A stretch of 64,000 nucleotides of DNA from Asterella californica (taxonomy: Eukaryota > Streptophyta > Marchantiopsida > Marchantiales > Aytoniaceae): NCBI GenBank assembly GCA_036924285.1, contig JAYKYS010000008.1, forward strand, positions 22,057,001-22,121,000, read 5' to 3'. Each line of letters starts with the position of its first letter. Positions within the stretch are counted from its first letter, which is position 1. The position numbers and the translations under genes were made by a program. The notes below the pieces were generated by a model. That model saw nothing but the letters and a program-made list of their open reading frames with translations, did not search any database and was not told the origin of the DNA. Below, in pieces: positions 1-11,453 of this stretch.

Positions 1-1973
1 CTTGAAACTCTGTTGCACTAAGCCACACGTACTTACTGTGAGCCGAAGGCTCAGTCCTTCTCAAGCTCTCACAGTCTAGCTTCCACTCTCAGAAGACAGC
101 TACTCCGTCTTCCGGGATTCTAACAGTGCTTCCTAAATAGCTCTCGTCTTCCGAGCTATATCTAAACAATCCTAACTAAGCAAGGCCTCGTATGGATTCC
201 TAAGAAGACAACCCACTTTGCATTACATCCTACTTCCTAACAGAAGATACAAGATTTGCGAGAAGTAGAGTGCATAACAGGTTCAGAAGATGGTTGCGGG
301 CTCCTGCGGTGATAGTGGTCTCTGGGAAGACTCTCGAGACAGCTTCCGATTCAATATCTTTCTCGGAAGACCTCCCGAAGCCAGGCTTCTCTTCACTGGT
401 CTCACCTGTCTTCTGCTTCCTACGCACAATCTATTCTCACAACAGACTCAAGACATTTGCACTCTGTTCTTCTGACTTCTCACCTCTCATACACACTCAG
501 AAGAAGCTTGCCGCATGATGAGAAGACATGACCCTCGACCATTCTCTCTAGATTCTGCCAGCAAGACTTCTCACAACTCTCTTCTAAGTTCGGGAAGAAG
601 AAGGAATAGGCTGCCATGGGTCAGACAGAAGAGATCCGTAACAGACCCTCACGTCTTCTCGCGAATTCTGCCAGCCTTTCCGGTCTTCTAGTCTCTCTAG
701 GAAGATGTGGATTTGAGAAGCTTGGAAGACCGGGAGGCACAGGCCTAGTTCCCGACTTCCAACTTCTCGAAATAACAAACAACTCACCAAGCCACTCGGG
801 ATTCGTATCAAACCTCTCTTAACACCAAAGCAAATCCAATCCACTTCTCGATACGAACTACACACAGTCGTCTTCCGAATACAGTCAGGCTTCCGAAGCG
901 TCTTCCGAAGACAGTCATGTTTCAGAAGCGTCTTCCAAAGATGTTCAAATCTTCCGAAGCGTCTTCCGTTCAAGGTTTCGAGAGTAGAGGGATGGTAGGG
1001 TAAGGAAATTGATAACTGGGACCTTCAATTTAAGGGCGATGGGTAGGAAAGCTCGAATTGCACTCGAGAAGAAGCAAGAAGATGGCTGTCGAAAATTGGG
1101 CAGCGCTTCTGCGTCCAATGTCTCAAAAGGAAAAACGTGGGGAGGGAATAAATCGATCGGGTTGCCTGCAAACAAAGACGAGAAGCAATGGGGAAGGAAA
1201 GAGAACATGGGAAGAACCTCTACAGTCTTCTGTCTTCTTCCCGGCCTTCCTTCAATCTTCTGCGCACTTACGACTTCGACCCCAGCTCCAATGCGACCCC
1301 ACTAAGCTGCTGCCGCTGTCAATGCCTCGCCACTCCTCAATCGAAAGGTTCCTCCTCTGATTCCTCGCAGCTGCCCTTCAATGTTTGCTTCCGGGAGTCT
1401 CAGGAAGACCCCTTCAGCTCGATGCGATTCTTACTCTCAATGATTTGCCCTCGTCTTCTTCTTAGCTGTGAATTGATCCTGGCTCCACTCAATTTCACTC
1501 TGCTGCCTTCACTCAACTCGATTACCTTCCAATTCGATCTTCTAAGCCAAAACAACCTCGATGCGGAAAGTGGTAGTGTTCTGCGCTAATGCGCTTCCTT
1601 CGCATCTTCTCGTGCAGGTTTAAGGGTTCTCAACCTAGATGACCTACATGACCTACCTAACCGATTCGGTGTTACCTGGTGGGTACACCTACTCCTTTAC
1701 TTGGAAATACGTGGTTACGCTTCCGCGGTTGCCATTTTTCGAAAGATACGTGTCTTCCGTCTTCCGTCTTCGGAAGACATAACCGAGGAGACGCTTCTCG
1801 GAAGACGGTCGTCTTTCGAAAAAGTCAACTTCTTATTACAAAAAGATCGTAAGATCATCTTCCTTCTAAGAAAGTCGTAATCTTAAGTAACATCGCTTCT
1901 TCAGTTATACAAACAAGTTATTAATCTTAAAAATTTCAAAAATTCGTGAATCTTGTAAATTGTGGACACCACA
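1..1973 (-). mobile_element. GAAGAC-rich retroelement, copy 1 (5' part)
   Basis: The stretch is packed with GAAGAC/GTCTTC words and lines up with 56.7-60.4 kb in the same direction and with 22.7-24.5 kb in the opposite direction. Read on the minus strand it begins at 1973 with TGTGGTGTCCACA, the same terminus seen at 22727, so this is the 5' end of an LTR-type unit. It runs off the window before the coding part. The several 60-130 codon open frames inside are not conserved between copies and I do not treat them as genes. The chromovirus LTR fragment starts immediately after the terminus. Element identity comes from copy comparison; the LTR label is inference. Confidence 0.6.
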
Positions 1974-2757
1974 GTCGATCTCAAAACATGAGCAAGTCAC
2001 AAGATGACTTGGGGTGGACTCCTCATAAAGTCCAGGGTCCTAAACGGTACATCCACATCTAATGATCCAACCGTCCGTGATGTCCGTATGGGTCTAGGCT
2101 CCCGAACGGTGGTCTAACCGCCGTTCAGTTCCATCCGGGCATCGAGCCTCCAGGCATCGAGCCTCCCTCATATATACTCTGGGGATTGGCGGCCCCGCCT
2201 TCCTCTTTGGTCCCTGAAAATATATCGCTGAGAATTATGACCAATCTCGACTGATCATAAGATTGGTCATAATTCTCAACTCGGAGATCAGTTCGAAGAG
2301 TTCTACATATCACTGGAAAGCTCTCGCCGAGGTCTTTCCAATGATATCTTGCTTGTCTCGAGATGTTACGTGGAGCTCCGTCCACGACTCCAATGTCGCT
2401 TGAGCTCCAACACTCAAATCTTGTGGTTTGGACCAGCGTCCGAACCACGGTCAGTCTGTGTCTTGGACCCACATCTCTGTCTCGCGTCTCAAACACACGT
2501 CTCAGATCTATGTTTCAGTACATTTCTAGACTTGCCCTTTTTGGTCAGCGTCTCGTCTGGGATCGTCTTGGGGTTGGCCCCTATGTCCTAACCCAATGTT
2601 CCAACCTTGGTTCAAAGAACCACTTAGGATTCATCTGATCTCGATTTCCCGACCAAGCCGTTAAGTCTAACTCGCAGCGTTCACAACCTAGCACAAGTCC
2701 ACTAAGGTTCTATTGTTCACATCTGCGTCCGATCTTGAGAATGAGGGTCGCGACATT
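1974..2757 (-). repeat. Truncated chromovirus LTR (inverted fragment)
   Basis: Read on the minus strand it starts at 2757 with TGTCGCGACCCTCATTCTC, matching the LTR start at 11454 (TGTCGTGACCCTCATTCTC). It contains the TATATA stretch near 2163-2172 and stops inside the LTR, just after the shared phrase GACTTGCTCATGTTTTG, where the GAAGAC element begins. The purine-rich tract AAGTGGAGGTGAA sits directly upstream in element orientation, as at 11441-11453. Confidence 0.75.
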
Positions 2758-3429
2758 CACCTCCACTTAGCATGTTGATGCCCTCATCAACAATGATCCT
2801 TAAGTTAACACCAAGTTCAAAATGGGTAGCCAATCCCTTGGTGTCAGAATCGCGTTCTGGTAGCTAACCCGCAATTTCCTTCTTGGCTTGAGTCTTAAGT
2901 TGTCGCTAGAACACTTAGAAAATTCCAACTAGTCTCGAGAAAAGCCTTATCTTTTTGGCCAACCCTAAACAAAACTAGTTGGCAATTTCTAAACATTCCA
3001 CTTAAGACTTTAACTTGCTAACTATAAGTATTCACACCTACTTACAGGTCTCTCGAAACTCACTTTCTGGTCGCAAACTGATTAGACTTAGACGCGCGAC
3101 TAAGTTTACTTTGTAATTAGAAAACCGCAATGCAAGATCACCCCAAGCCCCACAGACAAGTATAAAAGTTCATACTTGCTTTGCCAACGCTACGGCAAAC
3201 CTAAGTCTTGACATCAGACTTAGTCTTAATTTAGATGCTTATCCAAATCAGCTCGTTTCCTTTGAGTGTGCTTCGGTCCTCTTCTTGACAACATCCTATG
3301 CATCTGATCAGAACTAGTCATAGCCATGCACTACCAATACATTTAGACAAATTTCAAGAAACAAAATCTTTATTTCCACAAACTTCAAGGTAAAGTTACA
3401 AAGTCTATCGGCTCAAGTCGCCTCAAGTT

Positions 3430-4203
3430 GCTACTCGTATAGTTCGTCGTTCCTTCACTCCTCGTTGGAAGGAGATGTCTTCATCTTGCTAACACCTTGT
3501 TGTCCTTGTCGCCGTTTGAAGAGATCCAATACTTCGCTTGCATGAGCTAGCTCTTCCTCTGGCACCCAAGTTGCTTCCTTCAAATGGTATCTACACCATT
3601 TGATCAAGTATTCCATCCGGTTAGATTTACGCCATGATCGCAAAATGATCTCTACCTCGTATTCTACTTCGTCTTGCACGACATCAAGTTGAGGTCTGAG
3701 AACTTGTTTGCGCTCGGGCCGCAAATCATCCTTGAAGTATTTCTTTAATAAAGAAACATGGAAAGCCGGATGCAACTGTCACTCGAGAGGAAAGTCTAAC
3801 GTATAGACATCGTCGAACAAATTCTTGACAATGGCAAAAGATCTCGTAAACTTCGATGGAAACTTCACCGATATTCCCTCTAGAAGGATGAAGTTCTTTG
3901 CACTTAACCATACCTCTTCGCCCACTTGAAACTTCACTTGCCGCCAATGCTTGTTTACCTGCTTCGTGTACCGTTGCTGCGCCTTCTCGAGGTTCTTCTT
4001 TACTTGCTCCTCGCGCCGCTGCATTTCTGCCACAAACTCTTCAGCTGATGTTTGTCGTGTTTTTGGTCGTGCCGATGTAGAACTCCCTGCAAGAGTCAAG
4101 TGAAGAGACTTTTCTGGCTCACGTCCATAAGCTAGCAAGAAAGACGATTTGTCGATCGTTGAATGCTTCGTGGAATTGTAGCAATACTTCGCAAGACTAA
4201 GAA
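3430..4203 (-). pseudogene. Ty3/gypsy chromovirus integrase C-terminus plus chromodomain
   Basis: This is the 3' end of a pol gene. Integrase residues appear first (KYCYNSTKH, then LLAYGREPEKSLHLTLAG and a lysine/glutamate-rich helix with VNKHWRQVKFQVGEEVWLSA). They are followed by HPAFHVSLLKKYF and a chromodomain (YLIKWCRYHLKEATWVPEEE). The two halves stay in one frame and are separated by a single TGA at 3779-3781, where the other copy (10.4 kb) has a tryptophan codon. Chromodomains in this position steer integration of Ty3/gypsy chromoviruses to marked chromatin. The reading frame starts abruptly at about 4203, where the plus-strand LTR of the next copy begins. This is a dead fragment and no host function is implied. 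Confidence 0.9.
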
Positions 4204-4561
4204 CGAGTCGGCAGGTTAGACCATCGTTCGAGAGCATAGACCCAGACGGACATCACGGACGGTTGGACCGCTACGTGTGCTGGAGGCACCATTTAGGACC
4301 CTGGACTTTATGGGAAGTCCGCCCCAAGTCATTTTGTGACTTGCTCATGTTTTGGGACCGACCTAGGCGGGTCTAGGTCGGGACTTAGAGATGCTGAGCT
4401 TGATGATTAGGGAGACGGTCTGGCTCCAATCCGTCCCAAACAGAGTTAAGGTAAGTGGTCCATGGACGCTAACTTGTGGTTTGCAAGTTAGCGGTGTGAA
4501 TTTCGTGACCTACTGAGCAAGAGCTTCCGTTGGTGCAACAAGGCGGTAGGTGCGCGAATAG
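4204..4561 (+). repeat. Truncated 5' LTR of chromovirus copy 2
   Basis: It aligns base for base with the end of the complete LTR at 11454-12548, from GAGTTGGCGGTTAGACC-like sequence to the LTR end. About the first 700 bp (U3, R start) are missing and are replaced by the inverted fragment ending at about 4203. The tRNA primer site follows immediately, which fixes the right-hand boundary to within a few bases. Confidence 0.8.
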
Positions 4562-4578
4562 TGGTATTAGAGCCAACG
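4562..4578 (+). other. Primer binding site, initiator Met-tRNA type
   Basis: TGGTATTAGAGCC directly follows the 5' LTR. Plant Ty3/gypsy and Ty1/copia elements commonly use TGGTATCAGAGC, complementary to the 3' end of initiator methionine tRNA. One base differs. This confirms the orientation of the element as plus. Confidence 0.75.
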
Positions 4579-4680
4579 CTTTGATGAGCGAGAACTTGAG
4601 GTAGCGGCTGAAGGTTGGACGCTTGAGGAGGGACGCGAGACACGAAGCGGATCAAAGTTTCTAGGTGAACACTTGGAGCG

Positions 4681-5640
4681 ATGGCCGACGTAGGACAAAG
4701 TTCCAAGAGAAAGACCAAGAGACGACTGACGACTGACATCGGGACCAAATTGACTCGAGCTAACCCCGAGACACAGTTAGAGGACGATAATCAACAACCT
4801 TCGCTCCAACGTCAAGGGAGCCCAGTACCAGCTGCAACACCGGTGCTGAGGATTTCTTAACTGAGGTGGACCTTTACTTTGAGGCGCAACAGGCTTAAGA
4901 GTCAGACAAGGTGAGAGCGGCGGTTACGTTCCTGAAGGATCATGCGCTTCTCTGATGGATTGCAAACAAGGAGAGCATGCCTTGACTGTCTCGGCGCTTG
5001 GTTGAAAAGAGTTCAAGGAGTTGTTTGCGAGACGATTTACTCCGGAGTAACAAAGGATTCGAGACGGTCTTGAGTTAGTAAGGTTGAAGTAGACAGTGAC
5101 CTTAAGTGCTTATGTGCGTGAGTTCAGTGCTAAGCTGGATTCGTTCTCCAAGTGGACTGAGGAGACCAAAATATGTATATTTATTGAAGGACTCAAGTCT
5201 AGCTCGGAGAAGGCTCTCTTTCGGACGTCAGAGCTATCTACTTTGAAGCTAGCGGAGCGAAATAAGGACGATGAAGTCCAGCAACAAAAATCTTTTGAAC
5301 CACGCACAAGTTTCAGAAGAAGAACAAAGACTTCAAGCGACAATGAGATGGGGGTGAGAAGGATCGTAAGGATTCTTCTGCCTCGGCAGCAAAGCGGCAG
5401 CAAACAAGAGCAAAACCTAATGGGCAAACACCTCAAAAGGACAATGGCGCTAAGTTTACTTGCTACAATTGTGGCGAGGCGGATCATATTGCTAAGGGGT
5501 GTACGAAACCTAAGATTAGTAACTGTAGCATGAATGCATTTGTTGCAAAGGACTTGTTGGAGGGCCAGATGACTGTAATCTTGAGAACCACGAAAAAGAC
5601 TCTGAGACTGATGTTTCTACAAGCCAAAGTTGCTAACCGT
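4681..5640 (+). pseudogene. gag: Chromovirus gag, frameshifted
   Basis: The frame opens at ATG 4681 with a basic N-terminus (MADVGQSSKRKTKRRL). It runs about 60 codons to a stop near 4860, and the homologous reading then continues in other frames: FLTEVDLYFEAQ, then VTLSAYVREFSAKLDSFSKW (5096 onward), typical of retrotransposon gag capsid. A canonical zinc knuckle CX2CX4HX4C (CYNCGEADHIAKGC) lies near 5460-5505, out of frame with the preceding 145-codon open frame. Gag would form the virus-like particle and bind element RNA. Several stops and at least two frameshifts rule out a functional protein. It sits just downstream of the primer site, as expected. Confidence 0.8.
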
Positions 5641-6202
5641 GATGTTACTTTTCTTGTGGACACATGAGCGGCCCATTCCTTCATAAGTCCGAAGTTGGTG
5701 AAGAAGTTGGACTTGTCTACCTCCAAGGCAGACAAGCCTATTCAGGTGCGCTTTGCCAAGAGCAAGACGTACCAAACTTCTGAAGTAGCCTTGGACGTAC
5801 GATTTGCGTGTGGGAAGTTGGAGTTCACAGAGAACTTCACGATGTGCGAGATGGATGATATCCATGCAGTTTTGGAGAACACTTTCTTGGACATGTTTGA
5901 AGTGGAACTTAGACGGAAACCTTTAAGGTTGAACGTTAGAGTTAAGGACGGAAGTTGGGAGTGAGGCTGATCCAAAAGACGTGGAAAATTGACGACTTTG
6001 CAGTGAATTTGATCAAAGATAGACAGATGGACTTCAACGACGAAGTCATATGTTTGATGCGGGTTGCAGATTTGATGGCAGGTAGCGGACAAGAGGAACA
6101 TCAGGAGACGCGACTAAACTTCCGGAGGTGCTTCACGAAGTGATTAAGGAGTTTGAGGATGTCTTGACGGATGAGTTACTTGCTGAATTACCTCCAAGAC
6201 GG
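5600..6202 (+). pseudogene. Chromovirus aspartic protease and protease-RT linker
   Basis: The stretch TFLVDT, stop, AAHSFISPKLVKK is the aspartic protease active site. The family motif is DTG/DSG; here the glycine codon is TGA (near 5667). The second copy at 61.1 kb reads VDTRATHSFIGPK, so both copies have lost the catalytic glycine. Downstream the frame at 5695-5964 continues the domain (VRFAKSKTYQTSEVALDVRF, ENTFLDMFEVELRRKPLRL). The linker into RT (VIKEFEDVLTDELLAELPPRR) ends at about 6202, where a 2-kb insertion interrupts pol. Confidence 0.8.
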
Positions 6203-8208
6203 TGTCGTGTCGTGGACCGGCTCCTACATGAAATTCAGATTTCGATGCTTGTTGTTCCAAAGACACTCATAGGAAAAGCAAGCTTGGCTCCAGCTTACAA
6301 GCTTTTGGCACAATTTTGGATCGCATCAGTGGATAGAGCTCTTTGTGAGCACTCCATAGGCACTTTGTCTACTTCGTTTAGATGCCTACTGGAGAAGTTA
6401 CAAGACTCGAAAGATGAGAAAAACAAGCTAAGCCTCAACTTACGGGCTTTTGGCACAATTTCGGGTCTCCACTTTCATCGCATCAGTGGATAGAGCTCTT
6501 TGTCAGCACTCCATAGGCACTTTGTCTACTCGTTTGACGTCTAGTGGAGAAGTTACAAGAGTCGAAAGATAGATAAAACAAGTTAAGCCCCAACTTACGG
6601 GCTTTTGGCACAACTTCGGATCTTCACTTTCATCGCATCGATGGGTAGAGCTCATTGTCAGCTTTCCATGGGCATCTTGTCTACTTCATTTGGACGCCTA
6701 GTGGAGAAGTTATGCGACTCGGAAGAAAAAAAATCAAACTAGGCTCTAGTCTACTCTGCTGACTGGGTATTTGCGGCTCCAAGTGCAATACTAAGGACGC
6801 AAGGAGCCTGCTTCCTGATTATTGGAGAATTCTTGTACGTACTGTGACTGACGTAAGGGGACTGCTTAAGGAGTTAGCTTGTTCTTGCGACCTATCGGTG
6901 GACGTTTTGGAGAATTGAGAAGTCCAATGCATGTGCGCAAGGTCGTCATTGGATGCAGATCTATGCAGGCAACGTGCGGGTTAAGACGGTTCGTGAAGAG
7001 ACGGATCGGGGGTTGTGTTCTGGGAGAAATTGGAAGCATGAGAGAGATTTGGAGAGCTTTAGTAACCTGTGAAGGAGAGTTGGACCGTTCGGACCGTTCC
7101 GGAGTCCAAACTTGCTGTCCTTAGATTCATTGGGATCATAACGTCGAGTTCTTCAAGAAATTGAAGACGATACGAAGTTTCATCGTACGGTTTGGGAGTT
7201 CTTAGTGAAATTGGTTCGCAGGGAAGCGCTTACGTCAGATTTTCGTTCGTCTGTGATCTGAGATTGGTTTGTTCTTCGCGATCGGTGAGCGAAGCTCTTC
7301 GTTCTTGGTGCCTATGCGATCAAGGAGTCTTCACCTACGCATAGGAGAAGACCATGTGTGGATTGGATTGTTGGTTTGGGTGTGGTGAGCGATTTTGAGC
7401 CGCATGGAGTCGATTTACGTCTATTTTTTGCAGCCTACGACCAAATTTCTTGCGCGGGTTTGCAAGGGGAACTCCAAACGACTTGTTTGGAGTCTCATTG
7501 GGTTCAGGGTAGCTAGATCTACCTACCAGAGAAGACGGATATCAGATCAGACGATCTATTTGAGCGGTGTGTGCGATTTTAAGCCGCAGGGAGGAGTTTT
7601 AGAAGGTTCGGTCATCTGCCACCGAAAATCGGAGATATCTCGGCTGTTGGGAGTCGGATCTGAAGGTTTTCTGGGCCAACGGAGTCAAGGAAGAAGACCC
7701 TATCGACATCTGAAAACTGTTTGACGAAAGGAAAAAGTTCTCAGATAGGTCTTTTTCGATTCGTTCGCTACGGTTTTCATCCTTTGGAGTTCGTTAGAGA
7801 TCTAGTTGGCTATATACAGCTTGTGGTAGCTAGCTTTGGCTAAGAGCTTGTACATGGATGTGGTTTGGACTTGGGTTTCAATCGTGTGATACTGGTGCAG
7901 CTCTGTTTGTTAGCAAAGAGAAGTTTCTCTTGCTTTGAGCTATGCTTCGGTGGTGTTGGGTCAGGGTTGAGATTCAGGGGTTCGTTTTAAGGGCTTTGAA
8001 GCAAATTACAGACCGCTCTGGTCTGTTTCTCAGTTTTGTGTTCTTAGGAAGAAAGAACCGGTAGTGTACATACATTTGGAGTATATATTGCAGCATTCGT
8101 TTTCGTGGTTGTTTTTCTTTGTCTTGTCTTTGTTCAGCACACAGCATCTCTACAACCAGGAACCTCACGTTTTCCTGGACATCCTTCACGTAATATCCGA
8201 CTCGATAG
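6203..8208 (+). mobile_element. 2-kb insertion splitting chromovirus pol (probable solo LTR or small element)
   Basis: Pol homology stops after LPPRR at about 6202 and resumes with VVDHKIEILQG at about 8209. In the inverted copy at 60.6 kb these two pieces are adjacent, so the intervening DNA is a later insertion. Its left part holds three diverged tandem units (see 6301-6740). Its right part has a TATATACAG stretch near 7812 and a T-rich tract with stops in every frame. It carries no recognisable gene. The length, lack of coding and promoter-like right half suggest a solo LTR, but I could not fix the termini or a target duplication. Confidence 0.6.
6301..6740 (+). repeat. Three tandem units of about 145-155 bp
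   Basis: Units start with GCTTTTGGCACAA at 6301, 6446 and 6601, and share the phrases TTTCATCGCATC, GTGGATAGAGCTC and GGAGAAGTTA followed by a GACTCG/GAGTCG AAAGA segment. They are diverged by point changes and small indels. They lie inside the insertion that splits pol. Confidence 0.85.
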
Positions 8209-9029
8209 CGGGTGGTGGATCACAAGATTGAAATCTTGCAAGGGTTAGAACCACCTTCCAAAGCCCCTTACCGACTCAATCAAAAACTCCTTGAGTTGAA
8301 AAGACAACTCGATGAGCTATTAGCGCGGGATATATTCGAACCAGCAAGTCACCTTATGGAGCCTTAGTTCTTTTTGCAAAGAAGAAGGATGGGAAGTTAC
8401 GACTCTGCGTAGATTATCGTGCACTCAATAAGATGACGGTGACGAATAATTATCCCTTGCCAAAGATAGATGATCTGTTTGATAGACTAGCGGGCGCAAA
8501 GTACTTCAGCAGGATAGACTTGAAGTCAAGGTATTATCAAATCCGGATAGCTGACCCAGATGTTGAGAATACCGCTTGTCATTGCAGATACGGATCGTTT
8601 GAATTCTTGGTGATGTCATTTGGACTCTACAACCCCCCTTCGACGTTCACTACATTAATGAACACAATGTTTCACGAGAAGATGGACGAGTTTGTCATCG
8701 TTTACATCGACGACATCTTGATCTACTCCAAAATCTTAGAGTCGCATGCAGAGCAGCTAAGGGTGGTGTTGATGAAGCTGCGGGAGCATAACTTGTTTGT
8801 CAACGTTGATAAGAGTGAGTTTGCTTTGGAACGCATTAACTTCTTGGGACATGTCATTAGTGCAGAAGGAGTCGGTCCAAATATACAGAAGGTGGATGCG
8901 ATTGTAACTTGGGAGCCTCCGACTACACTGAAGGGGATGCGGCGATTCTTAAGATTGGTGCAGTTCTACCGCAAGTATGTGAAGGAGTTTTCAAAGATCG
9001 TGAAGCCGCTGACAGATTGGATGGTGTAA
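8209..9029 (+). pseudogene. Chromovirus reverse transcriptase
   Basis: RT begins with VVDHKIEILQGLEPPSKAPYR in one frame. After a small defect near 8360, where KSPYGA would be expected, a clean 198-codon open frame follows from 8433. It shows the polymerase blocks: FSRIDLKSRYYQIRI, FEFLVMSFGLYNPPSTF (the family has NAP; here NPP) and the catalytic box VIVYIDDILIYSK with both aspartates. It continues through NLFVNVDKSEFALERINFLGH, the thumb region, to a stop at 9029 in the RT-RNase H tether. RT copies element RNA into DNA. This is the best preserved domain of the copy, but flanking domains are broken. Confidence 0.92.
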
Positions 9030-9290
9030 AAGACGCATAGGTAAGTTGGATCAAGGAGGTGGATGATGCGTTCTAAACGATCAAGCGATTTTGTCAAAAC
9101 GTTAGTTTTGAAGCTTCTGGAGTTTGACAAACCATTCGAGGTGCACATGGACGCGAGCGACTATGCGATTGACGGAGTGTTGTTGCAGGATGGAAAACAT
9201 GTAGTTAATCTACAAAGCGGGAAAGGACAATGTGGTTCCTGACGCCTTGAGTCGCAAGGAAGAATATCTTTCATCGTCAACACAGATTTT
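9030..9290 (+). pseudogene. RNase H remnant with internal deletion
   Basis: The N-terminal RNase H block FDKPFEVHMDASDYAIDGVLLQDGKHVV (near 9123-9207) is joined directly to the far C-terminal block KAGKDNVVPDALSRKEEY (near 9220-9270), in a shifted frame. About 100 residues of the domain are missing, including its later catalytic acids. The RNase H can therefore not work. Phrases are read across frames. Confidence 0.75.
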
Positions 9291-9297
9291 GTGAGCT

Positions 9298-10418
9298 ATG
9301 TATCCTAAGGAGTCAGACTTGGAGAGGCGAATATGTGAAGGTTACATGAGTGATGACCAAGCGAAGGAGTACCTGGAACAGCTCAAACGAGGAGTGAAGT
9401 TGCAGAACATGCAGCTGAGACATAGCTTACTCATGTTCAAGCAAAGTCGGGTTTATGTGAGACAAGAAAAACTTAGGACAAAGTTGCTTAAAGAATGTCA
9501 TGATGCGCCCTTATCAGACCATAAAGGAGAAAAGTCCACTTTAGCAGTGATAGCTAAAAAGTTTATTGGTCTCACATGAAAGACGATGTCGCCTACTTTG
9601 TGAAAACATGCGTAACTTGTTAGACGAACCGCGTTTCTTATGAGAAGAAACAGGGGTTGCTTCATCCTTTGTCGATTCCAGCCAGACCTTGAGAAAGCAT
9701 TAGCATGGACTTCATTACTCAAATGGATACAACGCAATCTTTGTGATAGTTGACCGGTTTAGCAAACTAGCGAAATTTGCTCACGACTTCTCGCTTGTTC
9801 CTAGATACTTGGTAGCGTTCACATGGATTACCTCGGAGTATTATTTCAGATCGAGACTCTAAGTTCACAAGTGCCTTTTGGAAACACTTGTTTCAAAAAT
9901 TGAGGACTAAGTTAAAATTTAGTACCGCCTTTCATCTTGAAACAGATGGGCAAATGGAACGAGTTAACTCGATTCTAAACCAATACTTGCAGAATTATGT
10001 CAGCGCGGACCAAAGTGATTGGGCAGAGTGGCTCAGTCTTGCGGAGTATTGCTACAATTCCACGAAGCATTTAATGACCGGTGAATCGCCTTTCTTACTG
10101 ACTTACGGACGTGAGCCAGAAAGACCTCTTGACTTGACTCTTACAGGGAGTTCTACATCGGCACGACCAAAAACACGGCAAACATCAGCTGAAGAGTTGG
10201 TGGCGGAAATGCAGCGACGTGAGGAGCAAGTAAAGAAGAACCTCGAGAAGGCACAGGAACGGTACACGAAGCAGGTAAACAAGCATCCACAGCAAGTGAA
10301 GTGTCAAGTGAGCGAAGAGGTATGGTTAAGTGCAAAGAACTTCATCCTTCCAGAGGAAATATCGGTGAAGTTTTCATTGAAGTTTGCGAGATCTTTTGTC
10401 ATTGTCAAGAATCCGTAG
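9298..10418 (+). pseudogene. Chromovirus integrase, broken
   Basis: The frame at 9298-9579 holds the HHCC zinc region start (LLKECHDAPLSDHKGEKST). The CxxC pair (FVKTCVTC) lies just beyond a frameshift near 9580. The catalytic core is scattered over several frames: SISMDFITQ near 9700 and IISDRDSKFTSAFWKHLF near 9846-9890, then FSTAFHLETDGQMERVN, carrying the third acidic residue. The open frame 9888-10418 continues to the GPF-like end (YGREPERPLDLTLTG, VWLSAKNFILPEEISVKF). Integrase would insert the DNA copy into the genome. At least four frame breaks make it inactive. Confidence 0.85.
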
Positions 10419-10800
10419 GAAGATGTCTATGTGTTAGACCTTCCTCCCGAGTGGCAGTTGCATCCGACTTTCCATGTTTCTTTATTAAAGAAATACTTCA
10501 AGGATGATTTACGGCCGGAGCGCAAACAGGTTCTTAGGCCTCAACCTGATGTCGTGCAAGGTGAAGCAAAATACGAGATACAGACCATTTTGTGATCGCG
10601 ACGTAAATCTAACCGGATAGAGTACTTGGTCAAATGGTGTGGATATCATTTGAAGGAAGCAACTTGGGTGCCAGAGGAAGAGCTAGCTCATGCAAGCGAA
10701 GTATTGGACCTCTTCAAATGGCGACAAGGATAACAAGGGCGTTAGCAAGATGAGGACATCTCTTTTCAACGAAGAGTGAAGGAACGACGAACCATACGAG
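10419..10800 (+). pseudogene. Chromodomain tail of integrase, copy 2
   Basis: Frame phrases WQLHPTFHVSLLKKYFKDDL, then YLVKWCGYHLKEATWVPEEE with the aromatic and acidic residues of a chromodomain, run from about 10450 to 10730. A TAG or TGA falls in the middle (after IQTIL at about 10593) and another after the domain. It is more than 85 percent identical by eye to the inverted fragment at 3455-3775. The untranslated stretch 10800-11440 follows; I see no gene in it, and it is matched by 2758-3430 in the inverted copy. Confidence 0.85.
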
Positions 10801-11439
10801 TAGCGACTTGAGACGACTTGAGCCGATGGACTTTGTAACTTTATCTTGTAGTTTGTAGAAATAAAGATTTTGTTTCTTGAAATTTGTCTAAGTGTATTGG
10901 TAGTGCATGGCTATGACTAGTTTTGATCAGATGCCTAGGATGTTGTCGAGAGGAGGAACGAAGCACACTCAAAGGAAACGAGCTGGTTTGGATAAGCATC
11001 TAAATCAAGACTTAGATTTACCGTAGCGTTGGCAAAGCAAGTATGAACTTTTATACTTGTCTTGGGACTTTGGATGATCTTGCATGGCGGTTTTCTAACT
11101 ACAAAGTAAACTTAGTCGCGCGTCTAAGTCAAATCAGGTTGCGATCAGAAAGTGAGTTTCGGGGGACCTCGTAAGTAGGTGTGAATACTTATAGTTAGCA
11201 AGTTAAAGTCTTAAGTAGAATGTTTAGAAATCGTCAACTAGTTCTGTTTAGGGTTGGTCAAAAAGGTAAGGCTTTTCCCGAGACTAGTTGGAATTTTCTA
11301 AGTGTTCTAGCGACAACTTAAGACTCAAGCCAAGAAGAGAATTGCGGGTTAGCTACCAGAACGTGATTCTGACGCCAAGGGGTTGGCTACCCACTTGCCG
11401 TTAACTTAAGGATCATTGTTGATGAGAGCATCAACCTCC

Positions 11440-11453
11440 AAAGTGGAGGTGAA
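11440..11453 (+). other. Polypurine tract
   Basis: AAAGTGGAGGTGAA directly precedes the 3' LTR and is repeated before the LTR at 2757 on the minus strand. It would prime plus-strand DNA synthesis. Confidence 0.7.

Noticed and set aside
1009..1589. Overlapping 98-133 codon frames in copy 1
   Set aside because: Not preserved in the other GAAGAC copies; by-products of the hexamer-rich sequence.
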